A stretch of DNA of 35,699 bases from JAAYJG01 sp964450305 (GCA_964450305.1 CAYVFB010000027.1:1-35699), one strand, 5' to 3'; shown: positions 7,260-16,165, numbered from the stretch's first letter. A program made the numbers and translations. Notes: generated from the sequence alone by a model not told the origin.

Positions 7260-7838
7260 CTAAATAGCCTTTTTTCTTAATTCCCCCGCTAGCTGCTTTT
7301 TCCGTTCAAGGAACTCGTCATAGGTTTTGATGTGACCTTCGTTGAGTACCTTCAACAATTCAACCTCAAGATCCTTGGTTGTGTCTACTTTGGTATAGGC
7401 GCCCTGAACAACCACAGTACCTGCAAGAATATCATGCAAGGCCTGCCTTTTCTTTGTAAACAAAGGCATGAATAGCCCCACAATCGACAATGGAGAAACC
7501 ACGACTTTGCACAGGCACCTTAACGAAGCTTTCAGGAACCCCAGCCTGTCCCCCCTGGAGTCTGTAACCTTGATGCCAAGCAGCGCCTTGCCAAGCGTGC
7601 CCTGCATCGATGAACATTCAAATAGGGTATTATACAGCCACAGGGCTGTTAATGGGAACAGGATGTACTGGAACATAAACCACATGAATTGCCCTTCATA
7701 CAGCATGGTCCGAAAGGAATCAAAGAAGTTCAGCCCTTTTTGCGGGAACAGAATAATTAGCCATAAAAAGTAGACGACAGAGTACAGGAAATTGTCGATT
7801 ACACTAGCAAAGAACCTTCTCCAAACACCAGCATACAT
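7260..7838 (-). CDS. RDD family membrane protein
   Basis: A 192-residue integral membrane protein with the RDD domain, a family of unclear function (some members are linked to ion transport). Hydrophobic segments lie near 9-30, 48-75 and 118-137. The conserved Arg and Asp are in WRRFFASVIDNFL at the N-terminus; GTLGKALLGIKVTDSRG is the usual central motif, and RQALHDILAGTVVV carries the second Asp. About 45 charged residues follow at the C-terminus. The start at 7838 has GGGTGG six bases upstream, better than the ATG 18 bases earlier. It stands alone between a terminator and a gene-free region. Confidence 0.85.
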   Translation of the reverse strand: MYAGVWRRFFASVIDNFLYSVVYFLWLIILFPQKGLNFFDSFRTMLYEGQFMWFMFQYILFPLTALWLYNTLFECSSMQGTLGKALLGIKVTDSRGDRLGFLKASLRCLCKVVVSPLSIVGLFMPLFTKKRQALHDILAGTVVVQGAYTKVDTTKDLEVELLKVLNEGHIKTYDEFLERKKQLAGELRKKAI

Positions 7839-8224
7839 GTTATACCACCCAAACATAAAAAATAGAATAATAATTCAATACAATTTTGCTTATTTCTTTC
7901 GTAGCATTAAAATAACAAGAAGGTGTTCTTTCTGTAGTAGTCATTTATCATAAGTCGGTTGATACTGTGAAGAAAGGTAAAACAAATTGTAAAAGCGGCA
8001 GTTTTATTGCAATTGCATGATCACACGGATGACGACTGTATATGATCCTTACAAACAAAACCGTAAGCAAAATGCTTGGAGCAGGCCTGCGGGTTTGTTC
8101 CAGATTGTTGCTACCATTATATCTTTATTCGGGTTGAAGTGTCAATAAATACTTTTTTATGGGAAAAGAGAAGTTGATTCGCAACTTCTGAATTGATTGG
8201 AATAACCTGTTCTCGTGATAAATA
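7839..8224. other. intergenic region with a possible structured RNA
   Basis: No gene is supported. Between 8054 and 8099 a 10-bp outer stem with one mismatch (AACAAAACCG with CGGGTTTGTT) encloses a smaller hairpin AAGCA/TGCTT and the palindrome GCAGGCCTGC. Read on the minus strand the distal arm is T-rich, so it may be a weak terminator of the small gene at 8225-8398. Otherwise it could be a small structured RNA. The rest is AT-rich with nothing recognisable. Confidence 0.3.
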
Positions 8225-8398
8225 TCAGGCGCTTTTCCTGCGCTTTTTATACCCGTTCAGATAATCGGATTTGGGGGCCAGAAAATTGATTTCCTGCATG
8301 GCTTTCCGCCTAAAGGTCTTTTTCCGGTAAAAAAGCTTTAAGCAGAACCTTACCATTGCCTGCAGTGCAGTAATAAAAACGTTCTTATCCTTTTTCAT
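8225..8398 (-). CDS. small basic hypothetical protein
   Basis: A 57-residue, strongly basic protein (MKKDKNVFITALQ... ending YKKRRKSA) that I do not recognise. Residues 8-28 form a moderately hydrophobic, possibly amphipathic helix; the rest is rich in Lys and Arg. The start at 8398 is preceded by GAGGTG seven to eight bases upstream, which is the main support for it being real; an in-frame ATG five codons earlier lacks this. It is alone, with gene-free DNA on both sides. Confidence 0.45.
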   Translation of the reverse strand: MKKDKNVFITALQAMVRFCLKLFYRKKTFRRKAMQEINFLAPKSDYLNGYKKRRKSA

Positions 8399-8818
8399 TT
8401 GTAAACACCTCAATGAGTAGGTTGAAACACCAACATAGCTTTTTTGTTGATGTTACGTTTTTCAGGGTGTTGTTCCTAACCACCCCTGGTTTCCAAATAC
8501 CTGATCGCAGCTTTCTGTTTCTGTCTTTATATCCATGCAGCATACCGGTAGTTTTCACAGTGCCCGTTTTCGCAGAATGCCGGAATCCATTCTGGCGCTT
8601 ATGAGGAAGGAATCTGTTGCGAACACTTTGATGATTACCGGATGATTAATCATAACTGTTGATAGCTCTCAGTGTAACAAAAACATCGTTTAAGCAGGAG
8701 CATAACCAAATGGATAAAAATGTAAAAAATACGAATATCTTTGAGTTAAGCAGTGAGATCACTTATACTTGGTATCGGATGATTTTTGTAAGAAGATTAG
8801 CCATTTTTCAGGATTTTC
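8399..8818. other. gene-free region
   Basis: No gene is well supported. A 12-base palindrome ATGATTAATCAT is near 8641-8652 and a loose inverted repeat (CAACA/TGTTG) near 8432-8453. A plus-strand frame from 8710 (48 codons, with AGGAG ten bases upstream) has no recognisable features and runs into the 3' end of the convergent TM1266-type gene, so I did not call it. Confidence 0.4.
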
Positions 8819-9070
8819 TTATGCTCCCGCCTTTGATAACGCACTTTTTACATTAACACCCGGAAGGTTCCCCAGCCTGCCCGTCATAGCCCCAATCTGA
8901 TCGGTTGTTCCTTCAACAATCAGAGAGATGACGCTGATGTTTCTTTCACGGTATGGGACGCCCATCCTTCCAAGAATCAAACCAGCATATTCGTGTAGAA
9001 TGGAGTTTATTCTGGCAGCGACCGTCACATCCTCCACCACGATACCGACCACGCCAATTCTCTTTTCCAT
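8819..9070 (-). CDS. TM1266-family iron-only hydrogenase system putative regulator
   Basis: An 83-residue ACT-like protein. The pattern RIGVVGIVVEDVTVAA, NSILHEYAGLILGRMGVPYRE, ISVISLIVEGTTDQIGAMTGRLG and NLPGVNVKSALSKA is that of the small TM1266 family. Its genes usually sit with [FeFe]-hydrogenase maturation genes hydE/hydG/hydF and are annotated as the iron-only hydrogenase system regulator. No hydrogenase genes are in this window, so the link is by family only. GGAGGA is about ten bases before the ATG. Confidence 0.88.
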   Translation of the reverse strand: MEKRIGVVGIVVEDVTVAARINSILHEYAGLILGRMGVPYRERNISVISLIVEGTTDQIGAMTGRLGNLPGVNVKSALSKAGA

Positions 9071-9111
9071 CGGCTTCTGTCCTCCGAAAGGTTTCTCAGT
9101 GAGATAGGATT

Positions 9112-9129
9112 GGGGGGCTTTCGCCCCCC
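9112..9129. other. very GC-rich tetraloop hairpin
   Basis: A perfect 7-bp stem GGGGGGC/GCCCCCC. On the minus strand the loop is GAAA, a stable GNRA tetraloop. It lies downstream of the phasin-like gene and about 40 bases before the TM1266-type gene on that strand. No T-run follows on the minus strand (one, GTTTTG, follows on the plus strand), so its job as terminator or 3'-end stabiliser is uncertain. Confidence 0.4.
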
Positions 9130-9151
9130 GTTTTGCCTTGTAAGTAACCGT

Positions 9152-9202
9152 TTCAAATGTTCAGCCAAAACACTCCCACCTTCAAATGTTTCTTTAAAAC
9201 AC
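9152..9202. repeat. short imperfect direct repeat
   Basis: Two copies of TTCAAATGTT-N5-AAAACAC (9152-9173 and 9181-9202), 29 bases apart, in the spacer between the TM1266-type and phasin-like genes. The five central bases differ. They could be paired binding sites or a local duplication. Confidence 0.4.
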
Positions 9203-9247
9203 GTATCCTATGGGAGGGCTTTTGATCGTAAAAGCTTCCCATCAGGG

Positions 9248-9559
9248 TTATTCTTCCTCTTTCGGTTCCTGATTTTTGGCAAGCTCTTCCCTGATGATCT
9301 CTCTCAATTCGTCCCTGGAGACAAAATCGGGCTTCTTCTTCTGGATCTTGGCAACCTCTTCCTCAACAAACTTTCTGATGGCTTCCTTCTGGCTTTCGCC
9401 TTTTTCAATCAGCTCATTGACCAGGTTCTTCGCATCTTCGGAAGCAACCTCGCCCTTCTTAACCAGTTCGTTCACAAAGCCTTCCACTTTCTCTGCAGAG
9501 TAGGAAATCAATCCCAACCCGAAGTAGAGCGTTTTCTCCAAATACTTCAGCATCTTCAT
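9248..9559 (-). CDS. phasin-like coiled-coil protein
   Basis: A 103-residue, highly charged, almost wholly helical protein. Residues 1-20 are amphipathic (MKMLKYLEKTLYFGLGLIS). Residues 21-70 hold two related segments, VEGFVNELVKKGEVASEDA and LVNELIEKGESQKEA, followed by an acidic tail ending PKEEE. This composition matches the phasin superfamily of small proteins associated with polyhydroxyalkanoate granules, but in clostridia such proteins occur without PHA genes and their role is unclear. AAAGGA precedes the ATG. The neighbours give no functional clue. Confidence 0.7.
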   Translation of the reverse strand: MKMLKYLEKTLYFGLGLISYSAEKVEGFVNELVKKGEVASEDAKNLVNELIEKGESQKEAIRKFVEEEVAKIQKKKPDFVSRDELREIIREELAKNQEPKEEE

Positions 9560-9807
9560 ATCATCCTTTCTTAATTATTGCCGTTGAACTGCCAATATTC
9601 ATCTTGCAGATGAAGCTGTGCCACGCTATTTTTGTTTCATTTTGTTCAACTACACAATAATACGGTTATTTTGCCTCTTTGTATGATGCTTATGAAAAAA
9701 ACCTTTCCCAATTTTTATTTTGCGCTAGGTGAAACAATGCTGCCGCGGTCTGAAATCTATCTTTAGGCTTTTAACGGTTGGAATTAAATGCTTTAAGCTG
9801 CTGCAAA

Positions 9808-10875
9808 TTACTCGGTGCGTAAAATATCAAAGAATACGCCATCTATTTTTTTAGAGTCATTCAATTCAATGATCAAAGACTCCTGAACATAGTTACCGCT
9901 TAGAGCTTTGCGCAACAAGTTGACGTATGAAGCAATTGCTTTAACATTTGTGACACTGGTGCGTACGTTTTTGCTGACAAGATTGGTCAGTTCATCTACC
10001 TTGCCCAGGTTCTTCAATGTGACATGCTGCTTAAAAAAAGCTTCAATAAATTTGTTCTGGTTTTCCTTGCGCAGCTGCTCACCATAATTTTGAAATACGC
10101 CGTTTTTGTCGTAACCCTGCCGAAACCTGACAAACCATTCCGCCTGTTCTGCGTTTAAGTGCTGATATCCTGGTTGCAGATCAATATAAAGAGCCTGCTC
10201 GGGATCATCATATTTCATTCGAATCGGAACTTCAAGGTCCACGCCTCCGAACAGATCGACAATATCTCTGAAGCCCTTTGTGTTCACATAGGCATAATCA
10301 TGTATGGGTATTTGAAAAACTTCATAGATCAAATCAGCCAAAAAATCGATATGGCTGTCTCCGAAATAACCCTTGCCGTCCTCATAACCGATCTTCGCCC
10401 CAACTGAATGGGCTGCGTTAATTTTCTGAAAGCCTTTTGCCTCATACAGCTTCGGTGATTTTTCACGCAGTTGGCTCAATATTTCCTCGTTGTAATCCAT
10501 ATAAATGTCCCTGGGGATATTGATCACCCGGATCCTCTTGTTCTTTTCGGAAACCGATGCAATGATGATCGTGTCCCAGTTCCCGCTGGCGGCATCCTCC
10601 CCGATCAAAAGGACATTTATATCGCCCTCATCAGCAAGAGGCATATAATATTTTTGCTCGTTTGTTATTTTAAACTCCGCCTTCATACCCTTATCGCGCT
10701 GTGGATCAGAGGCGGGTGGAAGTTGTGTATTATCGTCAATAACGGGTTCATTCTCTACAGTCGAAAAACCAGGTGCATCCATTTCTGTCCACAATGCATT
10801 AAAAATAAATACCCCTGTTATGATTCCAGCAGCCATAATTACCACTGCGAATAAAATAATTCTGCCCTTTTTCAT
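9808..10875 (-). CDS. LytR-CpsA-Psr (LCP) family protein
   Basis: A 355-residue membrane-anchored protein with the LCP domain, the enzyme family that attaches teichoic acids, capsule or other glycopolymers from a lipid carrier to peptidoglycan outside the cell. Residues 5-27 are the single transmembrane segment and 30-80 a polar linker. The LCP domain begins at INVLLIGED (about 86), with the conserved VINIPRDIYMDY, KINAAHSVGA, FGGVDLEVPIRMKYDD, LQPGYQHLNAEQAEWFVRFR and an Arg-rich end. The usual DxR/RxD phosphate-binding residues appear present (PRD, RFRQG). AGGAG is ten bases before the ATG. It is divergently transcribed from the MATE gene and monocistronic; the glycopolymer is unknown. Confidence 0.93.
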   Translation of the reverse strand: MKKGRIILFAVVIMAAGIITGVFIFNALWTEMDAPGFSTVENEPVIDDNTQLPPASDPQRDKGMKAEFKITNEQKYYMPLADEGDINVLLIGEDAASGNWDTIIIASVSEKNKRIRVINIPRDIYMDYNEEILSQLREKSPKLYEAKGFQKINAAHSVGAKIGYEDGKGYFGDSHIDFLADLIYEVFQIPIHDYAYVNTKGFRDIVDLFGGVDLEVPIRMKYDDPEQALYIDLQPGYQHLNAEQAEWFVRFRQGYDKNGVFQNYGEQLRKENQNKFIEAFFKQHVTLKNLGKVDELTNLVSKNVRTSVTNVKAIASYVNLLRKALSGNYVQESLIIELNDSKKIDGVFFDILRTE

Positions 10876-11025
10876 TTTGCCTGTGCTCCTATGGTCCCAA
10901 TCAAATTGATGTACATAAATACTATAGCCTTTTATTCATGCTTTGTGTAGATCCAATTTTATTTCACATAATGGCGGGCTTATCAATAGTGTTACAGATC
11001 ATTGGTTTTGTGTGAATTGTTTTTC

Positions 11026-11055
11026 TTGCAATAAGCTTTGTTCACCTGCTATATT
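11026..11055 (+). promoter_or_regulatory. candidate sigma-A promoter of the MATE gene
   Basis: TTGCAA (11026-11031) and TATATT (11050-11055) with an 18-base spacer. It would give a leader of about 75 bases before the ATG at 11139. Confidence 0.45.
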
Positions 11056-11138
11056 GTATAGGTATGATTAAAAGTAATGGCCTTTTTTATCGCTGTACTG
11101 TCAGCTGCAGGCTATTGTATCAATCCCAGGAGTATAAG

Positions 11139-12503
11139 ATGATAAAAAATTTAACCGGCGACCGCGAATTTAATAAAACCCTTATTCAGCTGGCGTTACC
11201 CATCGCATTGCAGAACCTGATCATGACCTCGTTGAACCTGGTGGACACTGTAATGGTAGGCCAGCTTGGAGAAGCAAATATCGCCGCTGTAGCGCTGGGA
11301 AACCAGATATTTTTTTTGATATCTCTTTTTCTTTTTGGTGTTAGCAGCGGCTCTTCGGTGTTCATTGCTCAATTTTGGGGAAAAAGAGATGAGGCAAGCA
11401 TTCGGAAGGTGCTCGGGCTCTCCCTGATTTGTAGTATTTGTGTTTCATTTCTGGCGATGATCGCGATTTTACTTATTCCGGAGCAAATTCTGTCCATCTT
11501 CTCGAAGGATCCGGAGGTGATCCGCATTGGAAGCGAGTATCTTACAACGGTTTGTTTTTGTTATATTCCCACTTCGATCAGCTTTTGCTTTGCATCGACC
11601 CTGCGCAGCACCGGACAAGCCAGGCTGCCGGTCATCGCCAGTGCTATCGCGTTATCCGTCAACACCCTTTTGAATTACATTTTAATCTTCGGTAAGCTTG
11701 GGTTTCCCGTCATGGAGGCAAAAGGAGCCGCCCTTGCCACCGTTATCGCCAGGCTGTGCGAGATGTTTATGATTCTTGGTGCAGTATATGCAATGAAGCT
11801 GCCCCCTGCAGCCTCGATCAAGGAACTGACCGGGTTTAACCGGGAATTTGTCACCCATTTCTTCCGTCTGACAGTAAAGGTAATATTAAATGAGGTTTTA
11901 TGGTCTCTGGGCGTTACAATGTATACAGTAGCCTATGGCCGGATGGGAACCAATATACTCGCGGCAGTGAACATTTCGTCTGCGGTTGAGAAAATTGCGT
12001 TCGTTTTGTTCAATGGCATAGCCAATGCATGCGCCGTCATGGTTGGCAACAAGATTGGCGAGGGCGAGGAAGAAACCGCTTTCGTGTATGCAAAACGGCT
12101 GGCCTTGCTTGGCCCGCTGCTGGGTGTGGTACTGGGGCTTATCGTATTTCTTTCTTCCGGGGTGCTGCTGTCCATTTATAATGTGTCCGAGGAAGTATAC
12201 CGCAGCGCAGTAGGCATTCTATCGGTTTTTGGCCTGATGATGCCAATTAAAATTTTCAATATGATCAACATTGTGGGTATTCTTCGAAGCGGCGGAGACG
12301 CGACCTTCAGCCTGATTATCGATACCACGGGTGTGTGGTTCATTGCAGTTCCGTTGGTGTTTATCGGGGGTCTGGTGCTGCAGCTGCCACTATTGGTTGT
12401 TTATATCCTGGTCAATCTTGAAGAGGTATATAAGTTCCTGTTGGGTATCAAGCGTTTTTTATCGGGCAAATGGATCAACAATGTTGTCAAGCAATTGGCT
12501 TAA
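11139..12503 (+). CDS. MATE family efflux transporter
   Basis: A 454-residue polytopic membrane protein of the multidrug and toxin extrusion family, exchanging Na+ or H+ for cationic drugs or metabolites. About twelve hydrophobic segments are visible in two homologous halves. The N-terminal signature LALPIALQNLIMTSLNLVDT with MVGQLGEANIAAVALGNQ is typical, and the second half repeats it around VKVILNEVLWSLGVTMYTVAYGRMG. The start at 11139 follows AGGAG at six-base spacing; a longer frame to 11064 has no ribosome binding site and overlaps the likely promoter region. It is convergent with nrdJ across a shared terminator. The substrate cannot be predicted. Confidence 0.95.
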   Translation: MIKNLTGDREFNKTLIQLALPIALQNLIMTSLNLVDTVMVGQLGEANIAAVALGNQIFFLISLFLFGVSSGSSVFIAQFWGKRDEASIRKVLGLSLICSICVSFLAMIAILLIPEQILSIFSKDPEVIRIGSEYLTTVCFCYIPTSISFCFASTLRSTGQARLPVIASAIALSVNTLLNYILIFGKLGFPVMEAKGAALATVIARLCEMFMILGAVYAMKLPPAASIKELTGFNREFVTHFFRLTVKVILNEVLWSLGVTMYTVAYGRMGTNILAAVNISSAVEKIAFVLFNGIANACAVMVGNKIGEGEEETAFVYAKRLALLGPLLGVVLGLIVFLSSGVLLSIYNVSEEVYRSAVGILSVFGLMMPIKIFNMINIVGILRSGGDATFSLIIDTTGVWFIAVPLVFIGGLVLQLPLLVVYILVNLEEVYKFLLGIKRFLSGKWINNVVKQLA

Positions 12504-12543
12504 CCAGGGGGCGGGGCCCAGGTTCCCTGGTCTATCTTTAAAC

Positions 12544-12583
12544 AAGCTCCCCGTTTCTTTAAGAAACCGAGGAGCTTTTAATT
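12544..12583. terminator. bidirectional terminator between the MATE gene and nrdJ
   Basis: Outer stem AAGCTCC/GGAGCTT with an inner GTTTC/GAAAC stem and a short asymmetric bulge between them. The plus strand continues with TTTTAATTG, and the minus strand has a T-rich stretch (TTGTTTAAAG). It sits between two convergent genes. Confidence 0.75.
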
Positions 12584-12596
12584 GTTATCAGCATAC

Positions 12597-14942
12597 CTAT
12601 CGTATTGGGCACACCCCGGTCTCACAGCCTGCTTCCAGGTCCTGAGTGTTTGTTTCCTGTTTTTCATACTCTGCCAATAAAGAGGGAATGAACGGCCGCA
12701 TGGCATTTACCCTTCTGTTATACTCCTCTTCTGTTATTCCCTCATAGGGCATCAGAGGGTAGAAGCTGTCATCAAGGGCCAGAAAGGATACGGCCACCAC
12801 ATCATCCCAGTTTTCATACAGCCAGTCCTCAACAGCTTTCCACTCATCGTTTTGAACTGTTACCGTAATGGACGCATTGTGGTCCACGTAATTCTTCATA
12901 AACCTGCGATAGGTTTCCAGCTGCTCCAAGGCTGAAACCTCATATTTAGTGCGGCGAACAGGGGACTTTTGTGGAAACTCAACAACCTTAACCCTGCAGT
13001 CTGCCGGATCCTGGCCGTTTTCGGGAAGAACCGGATAGCCCAGCTGTTCGCATACCTTTACCAGCGGGTCGTCCGCATTGATTCTGATTCTTCGGACAAA
13101 AAACCTGGAATGGGAGTGGTGCAGACCGCTGGATACACCGGGAAGCAGCGATAAAGTGCCTTCGGGCTTAACGGTACAAATCAACATAGGATGTGGAAGT
13201 CCCAGTTCATCGGCATACCTGTGAGCTTCTTCATGGGCCACCTGGCGTAGTTGTGCCAATAATTCGGCTTCTTTGTGCACTGTATACTCCAAACTGCTCA
13301 TGGCATCCTGCCAACCAGTTAAGCTTACACCCAGAAGCCTGTCCGTTTTTTGTACCCGGTCCCATTCGTGCAGCTCCAGCTCAAGGCAAGTCATCCTCAG
13401 CCCTGAACGCACCGACAGGCGCTGTGCCTCCAGCAGGCCCTCCAGATCCAACCGGCCATCCTTTATAAAGGCGGCCACATTCAGCGTGGTCAGGTTGCAC
13501 AAGCCTCTATCTCTCAGCAGAATTTCCGCACAGGGGTTCACCCCTTCAAAATCAGCCCTTCTTTTCCGAGCCGCCTGTGCGTTAATAAAGCCGGGCTCAC
13601 CACTGAGCTTCATTTGGGTGATCTGCCAGTGCAGCTGCTCCCGGGTGGGTTTTGTTTCATAAAAGATGGAGTTGTTGCTAAGCTTTCGATGGGAGATGGC
13701 CTTGTTTTCAATCCACTCGTTATGCTCATTGACGTAGTACAGCTGGTTTTTAGCTTGAATACATTCATCATCCGACGAGTCAATAATGCCCACTTCCGCT
13801 GTTCTTCTAACCCCGCCGACAACCACATTCTCACCGATAATGTTGCAGATGTCCAGACAGTGGATGGGGCGCAATCTGCACTTGTTCTTCCCTTCATCCA
13901 GGCCAATTTTCGTAATCACGGAGGATATCTTTTCAAACATGACCTTCAGGCTTTCATGCCCGCTCGCGGTACCGCCAAAACGTTTCAACCTTTCTCCCTT
14001 TGGCCTGACATGGTTATAATTCAGAACGACTTTCGTAATTTTTTGATAACTGTGACTGTACAGAATTTTAAAGAAGAAATCCAGGGCTTGCGTCCAGCCC
14101 TCCTTGCTGTCACCGACGGTGATCATTGCCGTGTCACCGTCGAAATCAAGGGCGGTGTTGTCCTGCCTTTCATTAGCCGGAAGCGGTCTGTAGTATTCAT
14201 GGATGATGTGATTATTGGTTCTGATGGCAGGCAGCTTTTCCACATCGGCCTTCAATACTCTGAAACCGACACCTGTGCCGATCATCAGCAGGTAAAAAAG
14301 CTCGGTGAACTTATTGTATTCATCTATCACACAAAATGCGCAATTATAATTCCCGGTGCCATACTCCGTTGATATTTTGGTTCCGCCAAGCCATAGGGTT
14401 CTGCCGCTGAGGAACTGTTTCAGGCTGAAAACATTTTCATAAAGCCTTTCCGCTTCCTCCTGTGTGGTTCCATCAACAAGGGCACAATTATAATCCACTG
14501 CTCTGGCAACTGTTTCCCACCAGTATTCTCTTCTCTTTTCTTCGGGCAGCCAGCGGGAATAGGTTCTGTAATATACAAACTCCCCAAGGGGATCCATTCC
14601 GGTAAGGCCATGCTTGTACTTTGTCAGAAAATCCGCGGTTAAAAGCTTGTACTCGTTCCGTGTGGCACGGGTAAGGTTTCTCTGTTTGCGGTATAATATG
14701 TACTTTCTCGCCGCTTCTTTTCTTTCGGAGGCCATCAGCTGCTCTTCTACCATGTCCTGTATCTGTTCGACGCTTTTGATCCCTCCGCCTTTTTTTATCT
14801 GTTCTTCTACAAACGCCGCTATCCGGCGGGATATGGATTCATCCACCCCCAAGAGGGTTTCAGCCATTGCCTTATGAATCGCATGGATGATCTTATTTGA
14901 ATCGAAATCCACAAGTCTTCCGTCTCTTTTCAGTATCTTCAT
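12597..14942 (-). CDS. nrdJ: adenosylcobalamin-dependent ribonucleoside-triphosphate reductase (class II)
   Basis: Reduces ribonucleoside triphosphates to deoxy forms using a B12-derived thiyl radical; works with or without oxygen. The 781 residues fit the monomeric Lactobacillus leichmannii type (RTPR). An ATP-cone occupies residues 1-90 (MKILKRDGRLVDFDSNKI...). Equating NPCAEILL with the RTPR radical-cysteine site, Cys471 corresponds to C408, Glu473 to E410 and Cys482 to C419 with the same 11-residue spacing. The C-terminal shuttle pair is Cys773/Cys778 (CETGVC), as C731/C736 in RTPR. GGAGG lies six bases before the ATG. Two NrdR-like boxes are just upstream. No intein or internal deletion is visible. 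Confidence 0.95.
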   Translation of the reverse strand: MKILKRDGRLVDFDSNKIIHAIHKAMAETLLGVDESISRRIAAFVEEQIKKGGGIKSVEQIQDMVEEQLMASERKEAARKYILYRKQRNLTRATRNEYKLLTADFLTKYKHGLTGMDPLGEFVYYRTYSRWLPEEKRREYWWETVARAVDYNCALVDGTTQEEAERLYENVFSLKQFLSGRTLWLGGTKISTEYGTGNYNCAFCVIDEYNKFTELFYLLMIGTGVGFRVLKADVEKLPAIRTNNHIIHEYYRPLPANERQDNTALDFDGDTAMITVGDSKEGWTQALDFFFKILYSHSYQKITKVVLNYNHVRPKGERLKRFGGTASGHESLKVMFEKISSVITKIGLDEGKNKCRLRPIHCLDICNIIGENVVVGGVRRTAEVGIIDSSDDECIQAKNQLYYVNEHNEWIENKAISHRKLSNNSIFYETKPTREQLHWQITQMKLSGEPGFINAQAARKRRADFEGVNPCAEILLRDRGLCNLTTLNVAAFIKDGRLDLEGLLEAQRLSVRSGLRMTCLELELHEWDRVQKTDRLLGVSLTGWQDAMSSLEYTVHKEAELLAQLRQVAHEEAHRYADELGLPHPMLICTVKPEGTLSLLPGVSSGLHHSHSRFFVRRIRINADDPLVKVCEQLGYPVLPENGQDPADCRVKVVEFPQKSPVRRTKYEVSALEQLETYRRFMKNYVDHNASITVTVQNDEWKAVEDWLYENWDDVVAVSFLALDDSFYPLMPYEGITEEEYNRRVNAMRPFIPSLLAEYEKQETNTQDLEAGCETGVCPIR

Positions 14943-14960
14943 CCCGCACCTCCCTCAAAA

Positions 14961-15007
14961 AAACAATATATAGCGTTTTCTTTTCATATGTTGCACTATA
15001 TATAGAA
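14961..15007 (-). promoter_or_regulatory. tandem NrdR-like boxes upstream of nrdJ
   Basis: Two AT-rich palindromic sites share an 11-base core, ACAATATATAG at 14963-14973 and ACTATATATAG at 14995-15005 (plus-strand reading). They are 32 bases apart, about three helical turns. This matches the ACACTATATATAGTGT-like NrdR box and its usual tandem arrangement in front of ribonucleotide reductase genes. The nrdJ promoter probably overlaps them. Confidence 0.7.
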
Positions 15008-15211
15008 AAATCATACCCCTACACCATACATAAAAATGTGATATGGATCACTAAAGAAAAAGAAGAATTTACACATTATTCACAGATGCGTAAAACTTTA
15101 TATTTACAATATTAACAATATCACTTTTTCTGTATGATTCACAGGCTTATCGGACATCCTGGATTGAATTTTACAACTTTTCAAGAGGCTGTTTTGATCG
15201 GAGGTTAGGAA

Positions 15212-16165
15212 ATGGAGCAAACAGGTAATTTGGATGGGAAAATGCTCGTCCAGCAGGCCCGGGAAGAAATAAACAAGGTGATCATCGGTCAGGAATATAT
15301 GATTGATCGTATTCTGACAGCCCTGATCACAGGGGGCCACATTTTGCTTGAAGGCGTTCCGGGTCTTGCAAAGTCACTGGCTGCAAGCACCATCGCCATG
15401 GTTACCGGTGTTGATTTTAAGCGAATACAATTCACACCGGATCTGCTGCCTGCAGATATTCTGGGAACTGAAATTTACAACCAGAAAACCGGTGATTTCA
15501 TCATCAAAAAAGGGCCCATTTTCTCCAATATCATTCTGGCCGATGAAATTAACCGCGCACCGGCCAAGGTGCAGTCGGCACTGCTTGAAGCGATGCAGGA
15601 AAGGCAGGTAACCATCGGCGAAAACACTTATGTGCTGGATAAGCCGTTTATCGTGATTGCTACCCAAAACCCCATTGAACAGCAGGGCACCTACCCGCTG
15701 CCTGAGGCGCAGCAGGATAGGTTCATGATGAAGCTGAAAATTCAGCATCCCAGCCGCGAGGAAGAAAAGAGAATCATCGAGCGCTTTTCCGTAGAGCAAG
15801 CCGAAGCACCCAAAATTCAAAGGATTTTCAACCGCGATAACCTTTCCGAACTGCAAAAACAGGCTGACAGCCTTTATCTGGATGAAAAAATACAGGATTA
15901 TGTGTTGGATATCGTCTTTAAAACCAGACAGACCTCCAATTACATTGCCTGCGGAGCTTCACCCCGCGCCTCCCTGTATTTGGTGAAAGCCGCCAAGGCA
16001 AGAGCCTTTTTGGAGGGCAGAAGCTATGTTGTTCCTGATGACATTAAGGCGATTGTTTATGATGTGCTGCGTCACAGGATTCTGTTAACCTATGAGGCTG
16101 AAGCCGAGAATATTACCACCGAGATGATTATTACGCAGATTCTTGAGCAGGTAAACCTGCCATGA
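15212..16165 (+). CDS. MoxR-family AAA+ ATPase
   Basis: A 317-residue AAA+ ATPase of the MoxR group, chaperone-like ATPases that work with VWA-domain proteins to mature or assemble other proteins. Walker A is EGVPGLAKS near 49-57, Walker B ILADEINRA near 109-117, sensor-1 ATQNPIEQQGTYPLPEAQQDRF near 150-171, and the sensor-2 region GASPRAS near 247-253. The C-terminal helical lid is complete. GGAGG is seven bases before the ATG. It is the first gene of a seven-gene plus-strand operon. A 161-base spacer with two CCTGC/GCAGG hairpins (16147-16160 and 16246-16258) separates it from the DUF58 gene. Confidence 0.95.
   Translation: MEQTGNLDGKMLVQQAREEINKVIIGQEYMIDRILTALITGGHILLEGVPGLAKSLAASTIAMVTGVDFKRIQFTPDLLPADILGTEIYNQKTGDFIIKKGPIFSNIILADEINRAPAKVQSALLEAMQERQVTIGENTYVLDKPFIVIATQNPIEQQGTYPLPEAQQDRFMMKLKIQHPSREEEKRIIERFSVEQAEAPKIQRIFNRDNLSELQKQADSLYLDEKIQDYVLDIVFKTRQTSNYIACGASPRASLYLVKAAKARAFLEGRSYVVPDDIKAIVYDVLRHRILLTYEAEAENITTEMIITQILEQVNLP

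Noticed and set aside
8710..8856. 48-codon plus-strand frame with AGGAG ten bases upstream
   Set aside because: No recognisable family, and it overlaps the 3' end of the well-supported TM1266-type gene on the other strand. Evidence was too thin to call it.
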